A stretch of DNA of 64,000 nucleotides from Quadrisphaera setariae (GCF_008041935.1 NZ_VKAC01000007.1:186001-250000), one strand, 5' to 3'; numbered from the stretch's first letter, positions 34,052 to 43,192 are shown. A program made the numbers and translations. The notes: generated by a model not told the origin, from the sequence alone.

Positions 34052-34058
34052 CAGACTA
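34052..34058. promoter_or_regulatory. Overlapping bidirectional -10 element
   Basis: Within the 19-bp gap between two divergent GTG codons, the minus strand reads TAGTCT (34053-34058) followed by 7 bases and GTG (34045). The plus strand reads CAGACT (34052-34057) followed by 7 bases and GTG (34065). The hexamers are antiparallel and share five bases. Both spacings fit leaderless initiation at the start codon. Confidence 0.6.
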
Positions 34059-34064
34059 GAGGGG

Positions 34065-35294
34065 GTGAGCACCCCCGCCGGCGGCCCCGGTCCTGGCGGC
34101 GCAGCCCGCTCGACGGCGCTCGCCGCTCCCCGCCGCGAGCGCCTGGTCGGCGTCGACGCCGCCCGCGGTCTGGCGCTGCTGGGGATGATGGGCACGCACC
34201 TGGTCTCGCGGACCACCGCCGACGGCGGCGTCAGCTGGGTGTACGAGGTGTTCAGCGGCCGCGCGTCCGCGCTGTTCGCGGTGCTCGCCGGCGTCGGCCT
34301 GGCGCTGTCGACGGGCCGCACCGACCCACCGCGGGGGCTGGAGCTGAGAGCCGCCCGCGCCGGGGTGCTGGCCCGCGCTGGAGTGGTGGGCGGCGTGGGC
34401 CTGCTGGTCGGCCTCGCACCCGGCTACATCTACGTGATCCTCGTCTACTACGGGCTGCTCTTCGCCGTGGCGGCGCTGTTCGTGGGGCTGCGCTTCCGCA
34501 CCCTGGCGCTGCTGGGCGGCGCGTGGCTGCTGGTCGGCCCGGTGGTGGCGCGCCTGGTGCGGCCGCTGGTCTCCGGCCCGGGCGGGGCGCCCACCTTCGA
34601 CGTCCCCTCGCCGGCCTCGCTGCTGCACCCGCTGGAGCTGCTGACCGGGCTGTTCGTCACGGGCGTCTACCCGGTGCTCACCTGGACCGGGTACCTGCTG
34701 GTGGGCATGGCCGTGGGGCGCCTGCCGCTGCAGCGGGCGGTGGTGGCGGGGTGGCTGCTGGCCACGGGCGCCGCGGCGGCCGTGGTGGCGCCGCTGGCGT
34801 CGGCGGCAGCGCTGGGCGCCGCCGGTGGCGAGCAGGTCCTCCAGGGCCAGGCGCCGCCGTCGTGGGGCGTCACCGACCTGCCGCTGGCGCTCGACACGTT
34901 CCTGCCCGGGGCCACGCCGACGACGACGTGGGCGTGGCTGCTCATCGACACCCCGCACTCCGCGACGCCTTTCGACCTCGTCGGCACCACCGGCAGCGCC
35001 CTCGCCATGCTGGGCGCTGCCCTGCTGGTGGGCCGGGCCGTGCCGTGGTCGCTCGCGCCGCTGGCGGGAGCCGGCGCCATGACGCTGACGCTGTACTCCC
35101 TGCACGTGGTGACCTCGCGCCCGACGGGCGAGGTGCTCGGCGGTGAGGCCGCGTGGCTGTTCCACGCCGCGGCCGCCGTGGTCGTCGGGCTCGCCGTGCG
35201 CGAGGCGGGCCTGCGCGGGCCGCTGGAGGCGGTGGCCGCGCGCGCCACGCGCGCCGCCCGGTCCGCCGTCCTGCGGCGGACCCCCTCCCTGTGA
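34065..35294 (+). CDS. DUF1624/HGSNAT-like membrane acyltransferase
   Basis: 409 residues with about ten hydrophobic segments. The N-terminal RRERLVGVDAARGLALLGMMGTHLV is the heparan-alpha-glucosaminide N-acetyltransferase (DUF1624/DUF418-like) signature, with the catalytic His expected in MMGTHLV. A late TLYSLHVV segment also fits. The acceptor is unknown; cell-envelope glycan acylation is a reasonable inference. GTG at 34065 without room for a leader. Its stop lies inside the first GTGATCATGG repeat. Confidence 0.82.
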   Translation: MSTPAGGPGPGGAARSTALAAPRRERLVGVDAARGLALLGMMGTHLVSRTTADGGVSWVYEVFSGRASALFAVLAGVGLALSTGRTDPPRGLELRAARAGVLARAGVVGGVGLLVGLAPGYIYVILVYYGLLFAVAALFVGLRFRTLALLGGAWLLVGPVVARLVRPLVSGPGGAPTFDVPSPASLLHPLELLTGLFVTGVYPVLTWTGYLLVGMAVGRLPLQRAVVAGWLLATGAAAAVVAPLASAAALGAAGGEQVLQGQAPPSWGVTDLPLALDTFLPGATPTTTWAWLLIDTPHSATPFDLVGTTGSALAMLGAALLVGRAVPWSLAPLAGAGAMTLTLYSLHVVTSRPTGEVLGGEAAWLFHAAAAVVVGLAVREAGLRGPLEAVAARATRAARSAVLRRTPSL

Positions 35295-35333
35295 TCATGG
35301 ACTTCCCAGGCACCTTCCCACCGTGATCATGGA
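35291..35333. repeat. Two direct copies of GTGATCATGGA
   Basis: GTGATCATGGA occurs at 35291-35301 and 35323-35333, 32 bases apart, between the acyltransferase and anti-sigma genes (convergent). The same ten bases appear inverted at 54802-54811 in another intergenic gap. May be a dispersed intergenic element. Confidence 0.75.
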
Positions 35334-35342
35334 GGGGAGGGG

Positions 35343-36086
35343 TCAGGCGGTGACGGGCGGCAGGTCGGCGCTCACCACGGCCGCGCCGTCTGGGGCGAGC
35401 ACCTGCACGCGGGAGGCGTCGGCGCGCAGCACCGCGGCGTTCATCGTGCAGTCGACCTCGCCGCCGGTGCCGATCAGCGTCCCCGCGACCACCGCCGTCC
35501 CGGCGTCGTCGACCACCACCACCTGGTAGGTCCGGCCGGCCTCCAGGCCGGTGAGCTCGAGGAGGGTCTCCGTGCCCCACGTGTGCGCCACCACCGACGC
35601 CGTGGCGCCCACGCCGGCGCTCGTCTGCGCGCTCACCCGCTCGACCGCCCCGAGCGTGCCGGGGGGACCGGCGACCACCGCGGCCCGAGCGCGCTCGTCC
35701 ACGGCGCCGCGAACGAGCGCCCCGCCCACCCCGCCGACGGCGAGGAGCAGGCAGGCGGCCAGCGCCAGGGCTGCGGTCCGCCGCACCGGGCGGTGCTGGC
35801 GGGGCAGCTGGCGGGGCAGCCGGTGGGGCAGCTGGTCCACGACCGGCGCTGCGCGCGGCGCCGGAGCCGGCTCCGGGACCGCCGCCAGCGGAGGCGCCGG
35901 CCGCTCCTCCCAGGCCGCGGCGGGGTCCCGCAGCGGCTCCAGCTCTGCCAGCACCGCCCGCAGCTCCGCCAGCTCGGCCGCCGCGGACGCGTCCCGGGAG
36001 AGGAGCGCGTCGAGCTGGGCGCGCTCGTCGTCGTGGAGGTGACCGGTCGCCGCGGCGGCGAGCAGGGCGCGGTCAGCGTCGTCCAC
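35343..36086 (-). CDS. Anti-sigma factor, RskA type
   Basis: 247 residues. A cytosolic anti-sigma domain (about 1-50: LLAAAATGHLHDDERAQLDALLSRD), a Pro/Arg-rich linker, one membrane helix at about 105-128 (ALALAACLLLAVGGVGGALV) and an extracytoplasmic beta domain (LLELTGLEAGRTYQVVVVDDAG). This is the RskA layout, released by regulated proteolysis. GTG at 36086 overlaps the sigma gene by 14 bases, as partner pairs do. Confidence 0.9.
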   Translation of the reverse strand: MDDADRALLAAAATGHLHDDERAQLDALLSRDASAAAELAELRAVLAELEPLRDPAAAWEERPAPPLAAVPEPAPAPRAAPVVDQLPHRLPRQLPRQHRPVRRTAALALAACLLLAVGGVGGALVRGAVDERARAAVVAGPPGTLGAVERVSAQTSAGVGATASVVAHTWGTETLLELTGLEAGRTYQVVVVDDAGTAVVAGTLIGTGGEVDCTMNAAVLRADASRVQVLAPDGAAVVSADLPPVTA

Positions 36087-36720
36087 CGTCGTCCACTCCT
36101 CCCCGGTCGTCGGTCAGGTCGGCCCCCAGCGCGGTGCGGAGCGCCTTGAGCGCGTAGAACATCCTCGTGCGGAGCGTGGCCACCGCCACACCCGTCTCCT
36201 GTGATACGTCCGCGTAGTCGCGTCCGTTCAGATGGACTTCGACCACCACCTGGCGGTGCTCGAGGCTCAACCCCGCGAGCGCCTGCGCCAGCCGCATGCG
36301 CTCCACCACGGCGGCCGGTGCGTCACGGGGGTCCGCGACCTCCGGCACGGATCCGTCCGCGACCACGGGCGCCCGCCGCGCCCGGGCGCGGGCGGCGTCG
36401 ACCACCACGTTGCGCGCGATGGCGAACAGCCACGTGCGCACCGAACCCCGGTCGGGGTCGTGGCGGTCCGCGGAGCGCCACGCGCGCAGGAACACCTCCT
36501 GCACGCAGTCCTCCGCCAGGGCCCGGTCCCGCAGGGCGCTCGCGGCGAAGGCCACGAGGGTGGCGCCGTGCTCGGCGTGCGCGGCGCGCACGTCGAAGGC
36601 GCTGCGCCCCACTCCGCTCCCCCGCCCGCTCGACCCGCCAGCTCGACCCGCCAGCCCGACCCCGGCCAGCGACCGGCCGGTGACCGGTCCGAGGCCGGTC
36701 TGCGAAAAAGTACAGATCAC
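36073..36720 (-). CDS. ECF RNA polymerase sigma factor (SigK/RpoE-like)
   Basis: 215 residues if GTG 36720 is used; GTG 36612 (VGRSAFDVRAAHAEHG) would remove a Gly-rich extension of 36 residues and is equally likely. Region 2 shows LAEDCVQEVFLRAWRSADRHDPDRGSVRTWLFAIARNVVVDAARAR; region 4 shows LSLEHRQVVVEVHLNGRDYADVSQETGVAVATLRTRMFYALKALR. It is encoded with its RskA-type anti-sigma factor and faces a secreted DUF4394 protein gene, the probable target, much as SigK faces secreted antigens in mycobacteria. Confidence 0.93.
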   Translation of the reverse strand: MICTFSQTGLGPVTGRSLAGVGLAGRAGGSSGRGSGVGRSAFDVRAAHAEHGATLVAFAASALRDRALAEDCVQEVFLRAWRSADRHDPDRGSVRTWLFAIARNVVVDAARARARRAPVVADGSVPEVADPRDAPAAVVERMRLAQALAGLSLEHRQVVVEVHLNGRDYADVSQETGVAVATLRTRMFYALKALRTALGADLTDDRGGVDDGGRR

Positions 36721-36761
36721 GGTGAACGCGGGCGATCCGGGCGTCGTAGGACCGGGTGAAC
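36721..36761 (+). promoter_or_regulatory. Possible ECF-type promoter elements upstream of the DUF4394 gene
   Basis: GGTGAAC occurs twice (36721-36727 and, as GGGTGAAC, 36754-36761). The first is followed 14 bases later by CGTC (36742-36745), a GAAC/CGTC-like combination that resembles ECF promoters though with short spacing. Speculative. Confidence 0.35.
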
Positions 36762-36782
36762 CCCCTCCGGAAGACGGAGGGG
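36762..36782 (+). other. Small leader hairpin
   Basis: CCCCTCCG and CGGAGGGG form an 8-bp stem with a 5-base loop, 22 bases before the ATG at 36805 and just upstream of its AGGAG site. May modulate stability of the leader. Confidence 0.5.
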
Positions 36783-36804
36783 CCGCTCACACGAGGAGAC
36801 CCTG

Positions 36805-37671
36805 ATGCGACTCACCCGCACCGCCACCGCCGCCGCTGCCGGAGCGCTGGTCCTGTCCGCCGTCGGCATGGGCGCCGCCCAGGCCCACGAGAGCAAGGGC
36901 AAGGGGCACGGGGGCGGCCAGAGCGTGGTCGGGCTGGCCTCCGAGGGCACGTCGCTGGTGCAGCTGAAGGTCCGCAAGGGCGTCCAGGCCGGCGCGAGCG
37001 CCAAGGTCACGGGGCTGCAGGGCGACGCGAAGCTGGTCGGCATCGACCACCGCGTGCAGGACGGCAAGCTCTACGGCGTCGGCGACAAGGGCGGCGTCTA
37101 CACCCTCGACGCCGGCAACGGCGCCGCCACCAAGGTCGCCCAGCTGACCGTCGGGCTGCAGGGCACGGCCTTCGGGGTGGACTTCAACCCGGCGGCCAAC
37201 GCGCTGCGCATCATCAGCGACACCGGCCAGAACCTCCGCCACCCGTTCGCGACCCCGGGCGCCCAGACGGTGGCCGACAAGACGCTGAACTCCCCCACGG
37301 CCACCCCGCCCGTGGACGGCACCAAGGGCGTCACGGCTGCGGCGTACACGAACAACGACCTCGCGGACGGCACCGGCACGGTCCTCTACGACATCTCCAC
37401 CGCCAGCGACCAGCTGCTCATCCAGTCCCCGGCCAACTCCGGCGCCCTGGTGCCGGTGGGCGGCCTCGGCGTGGACGCGCAGGGCGACGCGGGCTTCGAC
37501 GTCCTCTCGGAGCTGCGCGACGGCAGGTCCGTGGGCTCGAAGGCGTGGGCCTCGCTGACCGTCGGCGGCAAGCAGGGGCTGTACGAGGTCAACCTCACCA
37601 ACGGCTCCGCCTCGAAGGTCGGCGACCTGCCCGCCGGCGTCACCGACATCGCGGTGCCGCTGGCCCGCTGA
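36805..37671 (+). CDS. Secreted DUF4394 domain protein
   Basis: 288 residues. Signal peptide of about 27 residues ending AQAHE, then a His/Lys/Gly-rich stretch and a beta-propeller-like DUF4394 domain: VGIDHRVQDGKLYGVGDKGGVYTLD, GTAFGVDFNPAANALRIISDTGQNLRHPF and AYTNNDLADGTGTVLYDIS. ATG with AGGAG 8 bases upstream. Exported; role unknown. It is divergent from the ECF sigma/anti-sigma operon, and so is likely controlled by it. A strong terminator follows. Confidence 0.9.
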   Translation: MRLTRTATAAAAGALVLSAVGMGAAQAHESKGKGHGGGQSVVGLASEGTSLVQLKVRKGVQAGASAKVTGLQGDAKLVGIDHRVQDGKLYGVGDKGGVYTLDAGNGAATKVAQLTVGLQGTAFGVDFNPAANALRIISDTGQNLRHPFATPGAQTVADKTLNSPTATPPVDGTKGVTAAAYTNNDLADGTGTVLYDISTASDQLLIQSPANSGALVPVGGLGVDAQGDAGFDVLSELRDGRSVGSKAWASLTVGGKQGLYEVNLTNGSASKVGDLPAGVTDIAVPLAR

Positions 37672-37711
37672 GCCGGGCTGTGGGCCAGGGCCTGCCAGGG
37701 CCCAGCTGACC

Positions 37712-37752
37712 GCGGACGTCGGGCCGGAAGAGGGGGCCGGCCCGACGTCCGC
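37712..37752. terminator. Bidirectional terminator hairpin
   Basis: A perfect 16-bp inverted repeat (37712-37727 with 37737-37752) with a 9-base loop. It stands between the convergent DUF4394 gene (ends 37671) and the TPR-like gene (ends 37753), directly abutting the latter's stop codon. Confidence 0.85.
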
Positions 37753-38199
37753 TCAGGTGGTCGAGGCCTTGTGCAGCGCGCCCGCCCGTCGCATGGCGGC
37801 GCGGGCGCGCTTGCGGTCTCCGGCGACGTCGTACGCGCACGCCAGGCGGAACCAGGAGCCGAAGTCCTCGGGGGCGGCCTCCGTCTCAGCGCGGTAGCGC
37901 TCGAAGGCGGCGTCGGCGGCGTCCCTGTCGATGCGGCCGGCCTCGTTGCGGGGCAGGTCGTCGGGGGGGAGGCGCCCCTCCCGCTCCAGCTGGTGCGCCA
38001 TCTTCTCGGTGCGCACCCCGAAGGCCAGCTCGCGGGCGATGGCCCACACGACCACCACCGGCAGGATGAGCACCCCCACCCCGAGCACCGCTCCGGCTGG
38101 CGTGCCGTCGGTGATGAGCACCACGCCGCGCTGCCCCAGCAGCACCAGGTAGAGCAGCAGCAGCGCCAGCAGCAGGCCGACGACGACCTTGGTCTTCAC
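37753..38199 (-). CDS. Small membrane protein with C-terminal helical repeat
   Basis: 148 residues from GTG 38199. Two hydrophobic segments (about 4-24 and 38-58) are followed by a soluble region whose last 45 residues (AFERYRAETEAAPEDFGSWFRLACAYDVAGDRKRARAAMRRA) look like one or two TPR helices. Family not recognised. It starts one base after the dapB stop, so it is in the dapB operon. Confidence 0.75.
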   Translation of the reverse strand: MKTKVVVGLLLALLLLYLVLLGQRGVVLITDGTPAGAVLGVGVLILPVVVVWAIARELAFGVRTEKMAHQLEREGRLPPDDLPRNEAGRIDRDAADAAFERYRAETEAAPEDFGSWFRLACAYDVAGDRKRARAAMRRAGALHKASTT

Positions 38200-38200
38200 C

Positions 38201-38953
38201 TCAGACCCCGAGCAGGTGCTCGAGGCCGACCGTGAGCCCCGGGCGCTGCGCCACCTCTCGCACGGCGAGCAGCAGGCCCGGCGCGTAGGCGGTCCGGTCG
38301 GTGGCCTCGTGGCGCAGCGTGAGGACCTCGCCGTGGTTGCCCAGCCAGACCTCCTGCGCGGCCATGACCCCGGCCATCCGCAGGCTGTGCACGGGGACGC
38401 CACCGACGCTGGCCCCGCGGGCGCCGTCGAGCGCCGAGGCCGTCGCGTCGGGAGCCGGGGCGGTCCCCGCCTCCTGGCGCGCCTGGGCGATCAGCTCCGC
38501 CGTGCGCACCGCGGTGCCGCTGGGGGCGTCGACCTTGGCCGGGTGGTGCGCTTCGAGCACCTCCACGGAGGTGAACCAGCGAGCGGCCTGCTGCGCGAAG
38601 CGCACCATGAGCACCGCGCCGATCGCGAAGTTGGGGACGACGACGACGCCGGTGCCCTGCGGCGCCTCGCCGAGCTGGCCGCGCAGGCGGCCCAGCGCGG
38701 CCTCGTCCCAGCCGCTGGTGCCGACCACCACGTGCACGCCGTCGGCCACGAGGGCCTCGACGACGCCCGGTGAGGCGGACGGCACGGACAGGTCCACGGC
38801 CACCTGGGCACCCGACTCCTGGGCCAGGGCCGCGGGGTCGTCGTCGCGCCCGGCACGGGCCACCAGCTCCAGGTCGGGGGCGGACCCGACGGCGTCGCAC
38901 GCCATCCGGCCCATCTTCCCGCCGGCCCCCACCACCAGGACGCGCACGCTCAC
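38201..38953 (-). CDS. dapB: 4-hydroxy-tetrahydrodipicolinate reductase
   Basis: 250 residues. Lysine/diaminopimelate biosynthesis. NAD(P) site VVGAGGKMGRMACDAV near residue 6; the substrate site VEVLEAHHPAKVDAPSGTAVRTAE carries the catalytic His and Lys. The length is typical. GTG at 38953 overlaps the M16 peptidase stop (GTGA); this peptidase-dapB linkage is conserved in actinobacteria. Confidence 0.96.
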   Translation of the reverse strand: MSVRVLVVGAGGKMGRMACDAVGSAPDLELVARAGRDDDPAALAQESGAQVAVDLSVPSASPGVVEALVADGVHVVVGTSGWDEAALGRLRGQLGEAPQGTGVVVVPNFAIGAVLMVRFAQQAARWFTSVEVLEAHHPAKVDAPSGTAVRTAELIAQARQEAGTAPAPDATASALDGARGASVGGVPVHSLRMAGVMAAQEVWLGNHGEVLTLRHEATDRTAYAPGLLLAVREVAQRPGLTVGLEHLLGV

Positions 38954-40308
38954 GGAGCGACCTCCACCGGGTCGGTCTCGAAGGGACCGACCACGGTGAG
39001 GTGGTGCGGCGCCGCCCACAGCTCGGCAGCCAGCTGCTGCACGTCGTCAGCGGTGACCGAGGCGGCGCGGGCGAGGGCGTCCTCCAGGGACAGGTACTCC
39101 CCGTGCACCAGCTCGGCCTTGCCCAGGCGCGACATCCGGGAGCCGGAGTCCTCCAGGGCGAGCACCGTCCCGCCGCTGACCTGCCCGATGGCGCGCTCCA
39201 GCTCTCCCTCGCGCAGGCCACCGGTGGCCAGCTGCTCCCACTCGCGGGCCAGCAGCTCCACCACCTGCGGCACCCGCGACGGCGTGCACCCGGCGTAGAC
39301 GCCGAAGAGGCCGGCGTCGGCGTAGCCGCTGGAGAAGGAGTAGACGGAGTACGCCAGGCCGCGGCGCTCGCGCACCTCCTGGAACAGGCGGCTGCTCATG
39401 CCGCCGCCCAGGACGGCGTTGAGGACGGCGAGGACGTGCCGGCGCGGGTCGCCCGCGCGCAGCCCGGCGCCGCCGAGCACCACGTTGGCCTGCTCCGTGG
39501 GCCGGTCGACGGTGAGGACGGTGCTGCCCGGCAGGCCGTCCGCGATGCCGCGCGCCTCCCGGCCGCCGGAGGACCGGCGCGGCAGGGGCGAGCGGTCGTC
39601 CTGGGGCCACCCCGCCCCCGTCAGGGCGGCGGAGACCGAGGCGCACAGCGCGTTGTGGTCGAGACCGCCGGCGGCGGTCACCACGAGGCCGGGCGCGGTG
39701 TAGTGCTGCTGGTAGTGCTCCCACACCGCGTCGCGGGGCACGTCGAGGATGGTCTGGGCGGTGCCGCCGATGGGCCGGCCCAGCGGGGTGCCGGCGCCGA
39801 AGACCTGCTCGGTGAAGCGCTCGTGGACGACGTCGACGGGGTCGTCGTCGTTCATCGCCAGCTCCTCCAGGATCACCTGGCGCTCACCCTCGAGGTCCTC
39901 GGGGTCGAGCGCGGCGGAGGTGACCATGTCGGTGATGACGTCGACGGCCATCGGCAGGTCGGAGTCGAGCACCCGCGCGTAGTAGGTGGTGTGCTCCTTG
40001 CCGGTGGCGGCGTTGGACTCACCGCCCACGGCGTCGAACGCCGAGGCGATGTCGAGGGCGGAGCGGTTCCGGGTGCCCTTGAAGAGCAGGTGCTCGAGGA
40101 AGTGCGTGGAGCCGTGGTGGCCGTCCGCCTCGTCGCGCGACCCGACGCCCACCCAGGCGCCCAGGGTCGCCGAGCGCAGGCCGGGGACCGACTCGGTGAG
40201 CACCCGGACGCCTCCGGCCAGGACGCTGCGGCGCACGGTGGCGCCGGCGTCCTGGCCGGAGAGGGTCAGGGTGCCCTCCTGCTCCAGGGGCAGGGGGACA
40301 GCCGTCAT
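38950..40308 (-). CDS. M16-family zinc peptidase
   Basis: 452 residues. The inverted zinc motif HFLEH is at residues 69-73, with the downstream Glu expected in the NAATGKEHTTYYARV segment. The second, non-catalytic half carries the R/Y pair region (RERRGLAYSVYSFSSGYAD). Members process small peptides and lie after pnp in many actinobacteria, as here. ATG at 40308, 17 bases beyond the pnp stop. Cytosolic. Confidence 0.95.
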   Translation of the reverse strand: MTAVPLPLEQEGTLTLSGQDAGATVRRSVLAGGVRVLTESVPGLRSATLGAWVGVGSRDEADGHHGSTHFLEHLLFKGTRNRSALDIASAFDAVGGESNAATGKEHTTYYARVLDSDLPMAVDVITDMVTSAALDPEDLEGERQVILEELAMNDDDPVDVVHERFTEQVFGAGTPLGRPIGGTAQTILDVPRDAVWEHYQQHYTAPGLVVTAAGGLDHNALCASVSAALTGAGWPQDDRSPLPRRSSGGREARGIADGLPGSTVLTVDRPTEQANVVLGGAGLRAGDPRRHVLAVLNAVLGGGMSSRLFQEVRERRGLAYSVYSFSSGYADAGLFGVYAGCTPSRVPQVVELLAREWEQLATGGLREGELERAIGQVSGGTVLALEDSGSRMSRLGKAELVHGEYLSLEDALARAASVTADDVQQLAAELWAAPHHLTVVGPFETDPVEVAP

Positions 40309-40325
40309 GTCAGCGGGTCAGTCCC

Positions 40326-42557
40326 TCAGATCGCCGCAGCCGGCGCGTCAGCCTCGGACGCTGAGGAGGACCCCGCTGCGTCGTCGGTGACGGGAGACAG
40401 GCTGAGCTTGCCGCGCGGGTCGATCTCGGTGATCTCCACCTGGATCTTCTGGCCCACGGAGACCACGTCGTCCACGGACTCCACGCGCTTGCCGCCGGCC
40501 AGCGCGCGCATCTTGGAGATGTGCAGCAGGCCGTCCTTGCCCGGCGTCAGCGAGACGAAGGCGCCGAACGCGGTCGTCTTGACGACGGTGCCGACGTAGC
40601 GCTCCCCCACCTCGGGCATCTGCGGGTTGGCGATGGCGTTGATCGCGCTGCGCGCGGCCTCCGCCGACGGGCCGTCGACGGCGCCGATGTACACGGTGCC
40701 GTCGTCCTCGATGGAGATGTCGGCGCCCGTGTCGTCCTGGATCTGGTTGATCATCTTGCCCTTGGGGCCGATGACCTCACCGATCTTGTCGACCGGGACC
40801 TTCACGGAGATGACGCGCGGGGCGGTGTCGGCCATCTCGTCGGGGCTGTCGATGGCCTCGGCCATCACCGACAGGATGTGCAGGCGGGCCTCGCGGGCCT
40901 GGGTGAGCGCGGACGCCAGCACCGAGGCGGGGATGCCGTCGAGCTTGGTGTCGAGCTGGATGGCGGTGACGAACTCGGAGGTGCCGGCCACCTTGAAGTC
41001 CATGTCACCGAACGCGTCCTCGGCGCCCAGGATGTCGGTGAGCGCCGCGTAGCGGGTCTCACCGTCCACCTCGGCGGAGACGAGGCCCATGGCGATGCCG
41101 GCGACGGGCGCGCGCAGCGGCACACCCGCGTTGAGCAGCGACAGCGTGGACGCGCAGACCGAGCCCATCGAGGTGGAGCCGTTGGAGCTCAGCGCCTCGG
41201 AGACCTGGCGGATGGCGTACGGGAAGTCCTCGCGGCTGGGGAGCACCGGCATGAGCGCCCGCTCGGCGAGGGCGCCGTGGCCGATCTCGCGGCGCTTCGG
41301 GGAGCCGACCCGCCCGGTCTCGCCGGTGGAGAACGGCGGGAAGTTGTAGTTGTGCATGTAGCGCTTGCGCGTCACCGGCGAGAGGGTGTCGAGCTGCTGC
41401 TCCATGCGGAGCATGTTCAGCGTGGTGACGCCCAGGATCTGGGTCTCGCCGCGCTCGAACAGCGCCGAGCCGTGCACGCGGGGCAGCACGTCGACCTCGG
41501 CCGAGAGCTGGCGGATGTCGCGCAGCCCGCGCCCGTCGATGCGGGTGCCGTCACGGAGGATCGCCTGGCGCACGAGCGACTTGTTCAGCGAGCGGAAGGC
41601 GGCCGAGACCTCCTTCTCACGCCCCTCGAACTGTCCGGCGAGGGTCTCCTGGACCTTCGCCTTGGCGGCGTCGGTGGCGGCCTCGCGCTCCTGCTTGTCG
41701 GCGATGGCCAGCGCAGCGGTCAGGTCGGCGGTGCCGGCGGCCTTGACGGCCTCGAGCACGTCGTCCTGGTAGTCAAGGAAGCGCGGGAACTCCACGGCCG
41801 GCTTCTGGGCGGCGGCGGCCAGCTCGGCCTGGGCGCGGCACAGCTCGGCGATGAAGGGCTTGGCGGCCTCGAGGCCCTGCGCGACGACCTCCTCGGTCGG
41901 CGCCGGGGCGCCGCCCTTGATGGCGTCCCAGGAGGTCTCGGTGGCCTCGGCCTCGACCATCATGATCGCGACGTCGTCACCGACGACGCGGCCGGCCACG
42001 ACCATGTCGAAGACGGCGCGCTCGATCTCGGAGTGGCGCGGGAAGGCGACCCACTGGCCGTCGATGAGGGCGACGCGGACGCCGCCGATCGGGCCCGAGA
42101 AGGGCAGGCCGCTCAGCTGGGTGGACGCGGAGGCGGCGTTGATGGCCAGCACGTCGTACGGGTCGTCCGGGTGCAGCGCGAGCACCGAGATGACGACCTG
42201 GACCTCGTTGCGCAGGCCGCTCACGAAGGAGGGGCGCAGCGGCCGGTCGATGAGGCGGCAGGTGAGGATCGCGTCGGTGCCGGGGCGGCCCTCGCGGCGG
42301 AAGAACGAGCCGGGGATCTTCCCCGCGGCGTACATCCGCTCCTCGACGTCGACGGTGAGCGGGAAGAAGTCGAAGCCGTCGCGCGGGTGCTTGCCGGCCG
42401 TGGTGGCGCTCAGCAGCATCGTCTCGCCGTCGAGGTAGGCGGCGACGGAGCCGGCGGCCTGCTTGGCGAGGCGGCCGGTCTCGAAGCGGACGGTGCGGGA
42501 GCCGAACGTGCCGTTGTCGAGGACGGCGGTGGCGGCTGAGATCTCGGGACCCTCCAC
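40326..42557 (-). CDS. pnp: Polyribonucleotide nucleotidyltransferase
   Basis: 743 residues. Phosphorolytic 3'-5' RNA decay and tail synthesis. Two RNase PH domains (about 15-240 and 340-560), with [29 protein letters not shown] and [41 protein letters not shown] domain with [31 protein letters not shown]1 domain from about 650. GTG at 42557. A structured leader precedes it, and rpsO lies upstream, as in most bacteria. Confidence 0.98.
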   Translation of the reverse strand: MEGPEISAATAVLDNGTFGSRTVRFETGRLAKQAAGSVAAYLDGETMLLSATTAGKHPRDGFDFFPLTVDVEERMYAAGKIPGSFFRREGRPGTDAILTCRLIDRPLRPSFVSGLRNEVQVVISVLALHPDDPYDVLAINAASASTQLSGLPFSGPIGGVRVALIDGQWVAFPRHSEIERAVFDMVVAGRVVGDDVAIMMVEAEATETSWDAIKGGAPAPTEEVVAQGLEAAKPFIAELCRAQAELAAAAQKPAVEFPRFLDYQDDVLEAVKAAGTADLTAALAIADKQEREAATDAAKAKVQETLAGQFEGREKEVSAAFRSLNKSLVRQAILRDGTRIDGRGLRDIRQLSAEVDVLPRVHGSALFERGETQILGVTTLNMLRMEQQLDTLSPVTRKRYMHNYNFPPFSTGETGRVGSPKRREIGHGALAERALMPVLPSREDFPYAIRQVSEALSSNGSTSMGSVCASTLSLLNAGVPLRAPVAGIAMGLVSAEVDGETRYAALTDILGAEDAFGDMDFKVAGTSEFVTAIQLDTKLDGIPASVLASALTQAREARLHILSVMAEAIDSPDEMADTAPRVISVKVPVDKIGEVIGPKGKMINQIQDDTGADISIEDDGTVYIGAVDGPSAEAARSAINAIANPQMPEVGERYVGTVVKTTAFGAFVSLTPGKDGLLHISKMRALAGGKRVESVDDVVSVGQKIQVEITEIDPRGKLSLSPVTDDAAGSSSASEADAPAAAI

Positions 42558-42630
42558 GGGTTCCCTCTCTTTCTCTCGATGGCGGTCGGTCACACGGGCG
42601 CGAGCGGGCGCTGACCGGCCATCGATCGAA

Positions 42631-42674
42631 GCCGCCGGTCCGCTCCCGCCCCGGAGGGCGGGAGTTCCGGCGGC
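42631..42674 (-). promoter_or_regulatory. Two-part stem-loop in the pnp leader
   Basis: An outer 8-bp stem (42631-42638 with 42667-42674) and an inner 8-bp stem (42643-42650 with 42657-42664) share an axis, separated by a small internal loop. It begins about 74 bases upstream of the pnp GTG. In enterobacteria the pnp leader forms an RNase III target for autoregulation; this structure could serve similarly. Confidence 0.6.
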
Positions 42675-42775
42675 CACTGTCGAGGACCGGGCCTCGCGCG
42701 AACCACCCGGTGCTGTCAGTGGTCGTCACTGACGGGCTGGGAACTCTGGGTGCTGCTGGTGGTGCGGGAAGTGCA

Positions 42776-42803
42776 GCGACCCCCGGCACCGGCCGGGGGT
42801 CGC
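42776..42803 (-). terminator. rpsO terminator-like hairpin
   Basis: A perfect 12-bp stem (42776-42787 with 42792-42803) and 4-base loop, 6 bases beyond the rpsO stop at 42810. No U-run follows, so read-through into pnp is likely. Confidence 0.8.
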
Positions 42804-42809
42804 GGAGGC

Positions 42810-43079
42810 TCAGCGGCGGATGCCGAGGCGCTCGATGATCGAGCGGTAGCGGTTGATGTCCGTCTTGGTCAGGTACTTGAGCAGACGGCGGCGCTGGCCG
42901 ACGAGCAGGAGCAGGCCACGACGGCTGTGGTGGTCGTGCGGGTGCTCCTTGAAGTGCTCGGTGAGGTCCTTGATGCGCTGCGTCAGCATCGCGATCTGGA
43001 CCTCCGGGGAGCCCGTGTCGCCCTCGGCCGTGGCGTACTCGGACATGATGCGCTGCTTGGTGGCGGCGTCGAGCGGCAT
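42810..43079 (-). CDS. rpsO: 30S ribosomal protein S15
   Basis: 89 residues, the exact family length. [36 protein letters not shown] and [16 protein letters not shown] are diagnostic. It binds 16S rRNA early in 30S assembly. ATG at 43079 with GAGGAG 8 bases upstream. A TAACAT hexamer (minus strand, 43169-43174) is a likely -10. Confidence 0.98.
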   Translation of the reverse strand: MPLDAATKQRIMSEYATAEGDTGSPEVQIAMLTQRIKDLTEHFKEHPHDHHSRRGLLLLVGQRRRLLKYLTKTDINRYRSIIERLGIRR

Positions 43080-43192
43080 GGTGGTGCTCCTCGCAGAGTC
43101 TCGTTGCGCGGCGCTCCGGGGCTGGTCCACCCGGGCTCTTGGATCCGCGGCCGATCGAACGGCACCCCCATGTTACAGCCGCGAGTCCTGCA

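Noticed and set aside
40521-42539. 672-codon plus-strand frame over pnp
   Set aside because: Antisense shadow of a highly conserved gene; no recognisable domain.
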